The notes under the pieces: generated by a model
The model's database searches: none
What the model was told of the DNA's origin: nothing
The model's input: the letters and a program-made list of their open reading frames with translations, nothing else
Origin: JAQBDA01 sp041301185
GTDB lineage: Bacteria > Chloroflexota > Anaerolineae > Anaerolineales > UBA4823
Reading direction: 5' to 3'
Length of the DNA: 9,909 nt
NCBI GenBank assembly: GCA_041301185.1
Contig: JBFYSV010000201.1
Coordinates: 1 to 9,909, forward strand
Shown: positions 7,070-9,909 of the stretch, in pieces
How the letters are laid out: every line of letters begins with the position of its first letter
Numbering within the stretch: position 1 is the stretch's first letter
Program-made: the position numbers and the translations under genes

Positions 7070-7226
7070 CTAGTGGGTCATTTGGCATGAGTGTTGCCAT
7101 TTCTTGGAAAGTAGAAATTGCCCTATCCGGGACAGTTTTGCCGAGTAAAAGTGCATTCCGTACCGAGCATAGGCTTTTTTTGCGTTTGCCGTCAATGGCG
7201 ATAAACAAGACAACCGACCCACTAGT
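7069..7226. mobile_element. 158-bp inverted-repeat-bounded element (IS remnant or MITE-like)
   Basis: ACTAGTGGGTC (7069-7079) and GACCCACTAGT (7216-7226) are exact inverted repeats; with two mismatches the match extends to 16 bp (7069-7084 against 7211-7226). The segment starts where isomerase homology stops and ends where corrinoid-protein homology starts, so it lies at a deletion junction. ACTAGT is itself palindromic, so the outer bases could be a duplicated target (TA, CTAG or ACTAGT) rather than repeat. The interior holds no recognisable gene; the minus strand is open through it but matches nothing I know. An 11-bp pair at this distance could occur by chance about once in two such windows, so the position is the main support. 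Confidence 0.5.
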
Positions 7227-7686
7227 ACTCCTCAAGCCATTCTTGGCCGCGAGCGGTTCCAAGGCAACTGGCAGGGTGGCTATCGGGACTGTGCAGGGCG
7301 ATCTGCACGACATCGGTAAGAATTTGGTGGGGATGATGCTGGAAGGCGTCGGTTTTGAGATTGTAGATTTTGGGTACCGATGTGCGGCCCGAGGTTTTTG
7401 TCGGAGTCGTGGAGTCCAAACATGTAGATATCATTGCCCTCTCTGCATTATTAACAACAACGATGCCAAAGATGCAAGCGACGATCCAGGCGCTCAAAGT
7501 CCTAGCTTGCGCGATAAGGTGAAGGTGATCATCGGCGGTGCTCCGGTGACGGAAGCCTATGCACAGCAAATAAGCGCAGATGGTTACGCCCCGGATGCCA
7601 GCGCAGCTTCGCGCCTGGCTACAAGATTGATGGCAGGATTCGCTCCGGAAGCAGCCAAGCCAGTTTCAGGTTCAGGAGACTCTTAA
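7225..7686 (+). pseudogene. Truncated and frameshifted corrinoid (B12-binding) methyltransferase protein gene
   Basis: From LVLLKPFLAASGSKATGRVA onward the frame is a MtbC/MttC-like corrinoid protein: GTVQGDLHDIGKNLVGMMLE carries the DxHxxG motif, with the cobalt-ligating His at codon 7306-7308. At 7368-7371 one extra T (GATTTTGGGT) shifts the frame; the +1 frame continues with family-like sequence VFVGVVESKHVDIIALSALL and TTTMPKMQATIQALK without stops. Around 7499-7503 a second indel restores the first frame, giving LRDKVKVIIGGAPVTEAYAQ and SADGYAPDASAA. The N-terminal helical cap domain is missing, since homology starts directly at the right inverted repeat. An uninterrupted 199-codon frame from 7087 exists but about 44 of its residues are out-of-frame nonsense in the core of the Rossmann fold. 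Sequencing indels could explain the two shifts but not the missing cap. Confidence 0.78.
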
Positions 7687-7752
7687 CTCGCTTATGGGGC
7701 TGGCAGAAGAAAAACCAGAGAAGTGAAGGGAAGAATCTACCGAACGATCCTC
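7687..7752. other. Short convergent intergenic gap without a visible terminator
   Basis: These 66 bases separate the corrinoid remnant from the convergent CocE-like gene. I find no GC-rich hairpin followed by a T-run on either strand, so transcripts from the two sides may run into each other. Confidence 0.5.
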
Positions 7753-9393
7753 TCAACCCCGAACGGGCAGGATGATGGACGACGGGTGAGCCGGATCGTG
7801 GAAAACTTGCTGTTCCGCAGGAATCAAGCGCGTACCGGTGGCGAGTGGTTCATCACTGCCGAGGTTGCGGGCGTAGCGTGGGTGAGATCCACTGGACACC
7901 TGCACCCGGATGCGGTGACCCCTCAGGAAGCAGTTGGCGGTCGGCCACAGTTCGATCTCCACTTTTTGAACGCCATCAGCAGCCACCACGAAACGCCCGG
8001 GCGACAGACGGACAATGCCGTCGCTGAGGTTGATCGACTTGCCTGAAGGGGCGACATCGCACAGCCGGGCAAAGAAGTCGGTATGTTGCAGGCTGGATTT
8101 AACGTACAGTGTCACCCTCAGAGAGCCGATCACTTCCAGGTTGTGCTCAAGAGGTGCACTGCTGTACACCAGCACATCCTTGCGCCGCTCAAGCTTGCGG
8201 TTATCTTTGGGGCCTGAATTGGCGAGCACCAGGCTGGTACCGCCAAAGCAGGGGGTCGGATCGGCGGGATCGTAGCGGTAGCGATCGGGTTCAGATCCTG
8301 AAGGCTTGGATGTGGCAAGTTTTCCACCGGCCTGTAGATACCACGTCTGAGGCAGATAGCCCTCCGGAGGCCAGGAGGCGAAGTCTTTCCACTGGTTTTT
8401 GCCCATCACGTATAGCCTGACAGGCGCCTGGCGCAGGCTGCTGCGGTCTTTCTTCAGATAGCCCCCCAGCCATTTCAACGACTCGTTGAGCATCACTGGC
8501 ATCATCCCGGCGGCGCTGTGAGACCAGGGCCCGATGGTCAGGTAGGGGTTTCGACCGGCTTCATGCAGGAGTCGATAGCAATCCAGCGTGGTCAGACATA
8601 GCACATCATAGAACCCGCCAATCAGGTGCACGGGGGTTTTCACTTGGGGCACCGCTGCGCGGTGATCCATGCTATCCCACCATTGATCCTCGGGAGATGC
8701 GTGTACCAGCCACTCTTGGTAAAAATCCTTGGTTTCGCCGGCCGCAATACGGTCAGCTTCGTTGATAGGAAGGTGCATAAGAGCCTTCGCCATCTGACGG
8801 GTAAATTTAAGGCGAAAAAGTGCGACCTTTAAAGGCGGATCTTCCTGATATGTTATGCTCTGACTAAAACCAACCGTTGTGTCGAGGGCAAAGCTTCCCT
8901 CCGGATGTAAAACTGTACGAAAATCGGCCGCTGTGAAAATCGGAATGAGCGCTTTCAGTTCCGGGCCTGCTTTATCTCCCACCGCCCATTGTACAAAGCT
9001 AAGGTAGCTTGGCCCGAATATTGCGAATTCGCCTGAAAACCAGGGCTGTTGCTTGAGCCAGGTGATGGTAGCCAGGCCATCCGGCCGATCGTCCTTGAAT
9101 GGGAAGAATTTCCCACCGGAACCGAAGGTGCCGCGACAACTCTGGATCAACACCTGGTAACTGCGCTCTGCAAAAAGCCGAGCAACAGCGTCGAAAGTAA
9201 CGGTTCGACGTCCGTATGGAGAGCGAATCAGGACGGTAGGCAGGTTACCCCCTCCAGTGGGGTAGTAATGATCCGCGAACAACACGGCGCCGTCAGTCAT
9301 CGGGACAAGGAGATCACGAGCATGCGTGACCGCGTAGGTTTCGGCCGGGGGCAGCTTATACTGCCACGCCAGAAAGCGACTTATTAGGCTCAT
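7753..9393 (-). CDS. CocE/NonD-family hydrolase (X-Pro dipeptidyl-peptidase S15-like)
   Basis: An intact 546-residue alpha/beta hydrolase of the CocE/S15 group, of normal length. The N-terminal half carries the S15 fold: MTDGAVLFADHYYPTGGG, RSPYGRR, and SCRGTFGSGG (about 85-94). The triad is visible as Ser129 in FGPSYLSFVQW, Asp263 in LIGGFYDVL and His292 in LTIGPWSHSA. The C-terminal part, with LEVIGSLRVTLYVKSS and FFARLCDVAPSGKSINLSDG, is the jelly-roll PepX_C domain. There is no signal peptide or membrane anchor, so it is probably cytoplasmic. Members hydrolyse esters or amides such as acylated or lactam substrates; the target here is unknown. The start at 9393 has GGAGG (9404-9400) six bases upstream. 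The nucleophile elbow ends in Ser rather than the more common Gly (GxSYLG). It runs convergently to the GH116 arm, so it has its own promoter, which I could not locate. Confidence 0.9.
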   Translation of the reverse strand: MSLISRFLAWQYKLPPAETYAVTHARDLLVPMTDGAVLFADHYYPTGGGNLPTVLIRSPYGRRTVTFDAVARLFAERSYQVLIQSCRGTFGSGGKFFPFKDDRPDGLATITWLKQQPWFSGEFAIFGPSYLSFVQWAVGDKAGPELKALIPIFTAADFRTVLHPEGSFALDTTVGFSQSITYQEDPPLKVALFRLKFTRQMAKALMHLPINEADRIAAGETKDFYQEWLVHASPEDQWWDSMDHRAAVPQVKTPVHLIGGFYDVLCLTTLDCYRLLHEAGRNPYLTIGPWSHSAAGMMPVMLNESLKWLGGYLKKDRSSLRQAPVRLYVMGKNQWKDFASWPPEGYLPQTWYLQAGGKLATSKPSGSEPDRYRYDPADPTPCFGGTSLVLANSGPKDNRKLERRKDVLVYSSAPLEHNLEVIGSLRVTLYVKSSLQHTDFFARLCDVAPSGKSINLSDGIVRLSPGRFVVAADGVQKVEIELWPTANCFLRGHRIRVQVSSGSHPRYARNLGSDEPLATGTRLIPAEQQVFHDPAHPSSIILPVRG

Positions 9394-9703
9394 TGGTGGC
9401 CTCCATTTTTACAACTTGAATATGCCACCCCGCCAGTGTGGTGATCAGGGTCAACTTGCGAGATAACCCCTCTTGCAAATGCGCAACCAATTGCAGCGCG
9501 ACAAGAACGCGGGTTACATAGGCGGAATGTGTGTTTTGACTGATATCAGAGCATCACCAGTGAAAAGGGGATTCTTTGGGCTCAAAGATTATAACAAATG
9601 AGTGTGACTAAAATCAGTTGGTAGATATAGAGGAAAGGAGTTGAAAGATAGGCGACAATCTGGGATGATTGGTTGAGCGAACAAAAATCTCAGGAGGTCC
9701 GCC
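9394..9703. other. Divergent intergenic region between the CocE-like gene and the transposase
   Basis: This 310-bp stretch holds the ribosome binding sites of both flanking genes (9400-9404 minus, 9692-9697 plus) and should contain the cocE-like promoter and the left end of the insertion sequence. I could not pick out a convincing promoter. A small hairpin, TCTTTG (9573-9578) paired with CAAAGA (9583-9588), is visible, preceded by GGGG; it may lie near the IS end, but with the right end outside the window the terminal repeat cannot be identified. Confidence 0.4.
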
Positions 9704-9909
9704 ATGGCTTTCAACTCCAGTCAAATGATACATCAAATACGTGAGGAATTCGAGCGTTTGTTGGCATTTGTTATCGGGCCGCAAGCGCAGAAGGCGACAA
9801 TGGATCAAATGGAGCGCAGTTTGTTTCGACAGGTGTTGCACATAGGATACCAGTTATTGCGGTTGTTCATCCTGAAACGAGTGGAGAGCGAGTCGCATGA
9901 GCGGCTGGT
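9704..9909 (+). CDS. Transposase, ISKra4-like (N-terminal part, runs off right edge)
   Basis: The frame opens at the ATG at 9704, six bases after a perfect AGGAGG (9692-9697), and is uninterrupted to the window's end (68 codons). The text MAFNSSQMIHQIREEFERLL, AFVIGPQAQKATMDQMERSL and FRQVLHIGYQLLRLF resembles the start of ISKra4-family transposases, which open with a helical 'F..LL.FV...AQ.......ER.LFR.LL.LG..LL.LFF' stretch. The catalytic DDE residues lie beyond the edge, so function and integrity cannot be judged. The reading frame is clean here, suggesting a fairly recent insertion in a locus that also shows older deletions. The family call rests on memory of the N-terminal pattern. Confidence 0.65.
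   Translation, partial: MAFNSSQMIHQIREEFERLLAFVIGPQAQKATMDQMERSLFRQVLHIGYQLLRLFILKRVESESHERL

Noticed and set aside
7038..7313. A 91-codon minus-strand frame spanning the inverted-repeat element as a transposase remnant.
   Set aside because: It extends into the corrinoid coding region as an antisense shadow and contains no motif I can recognise as a transposase.
7366..7380. Programmed frameshifting at the T-run/GGG in the corrinoid gene.
   Set aside because: The continuation is in the +1 frame, not the -1 frame a slippery heptamer would give, a second shift follows, and the N-terminal domain is absent; decay or sequencing error is simpler.

Overview
The window looks like an accessory carbohydrate-use locus of an anaerobic bacterium. 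The Thr/Pro/Glu-rich linker behind the lipobox of the solute-binding protein, the family mix (LacI, family-5 binding protein, ChbG/YdjC, GH116, corrinoid protein) and the ISKra4-type transposase start would fit Chloroflexota (Anaerolineae-like). That placement is an inference from style, not proven. GC content is uneven: the lacI/chbG region is AT-richer, GH116 and most of the MBL gene are GC-rich.

Layout. Left arm, minus strand: a LacI-family repressor (2109 to 1099) followed by an ABC oligopeptide/oligosaccharide-binding lipoprotein (946 running off the left edge). The 200-bp divergent region (2110-2309) holds a near-consensus minus-strand promoter, a plus-strand promoter and two 14-bp palindromes spaced 20 bp centre to centre, which look like operators of the LacI protein. 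Plus-strand arm: a ChbG/YdjC deacetylase, a translationally overlapping metallo-beta-lactamase-fold hydrolase, the 3' stub of a sugar ABC permease, a full GH116 glycoside hydrolase, a broken 5' fragment of an L-fucose-isomerase-like gene, a 158-bp inverted-repeat-bounded insert, and a truncated, twice-frameshifted corrinoid protein gene. Convergent to these, on the minus strand, is an intact CocE/NonD (S15-type) hydrolase (9393 to 7753). At the right edge a transposase resembling the ISKra4 family begins.

How it fits together. The intact genes suggest regulated uptake of an oligosaccharide (binding lipoprotein), deacetylation (ChbG/YdjC), cytoplasmic hydrolysis of a beta-linked sugar (GH116) and esterase/amidase steps (MBL hydrolase, CocE-like). 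The damaged genes (permease stub, isomerase stub, corrinoid fragment) show that a larger sugar-processing operon was cut down by deletions, with an IS- or MITE-like scar at one junction and an IS at the edge. The most informative signals are the operator pair with overlapping divergent promoters, the missing leucine lever in the LacI hinge, the inverted-repeat element lying at the breakpoint of two gene remnants, and the eroded isomerase/corrinoid pair behind GH116. I saw no tRNA, rRNA or CRISPR array.
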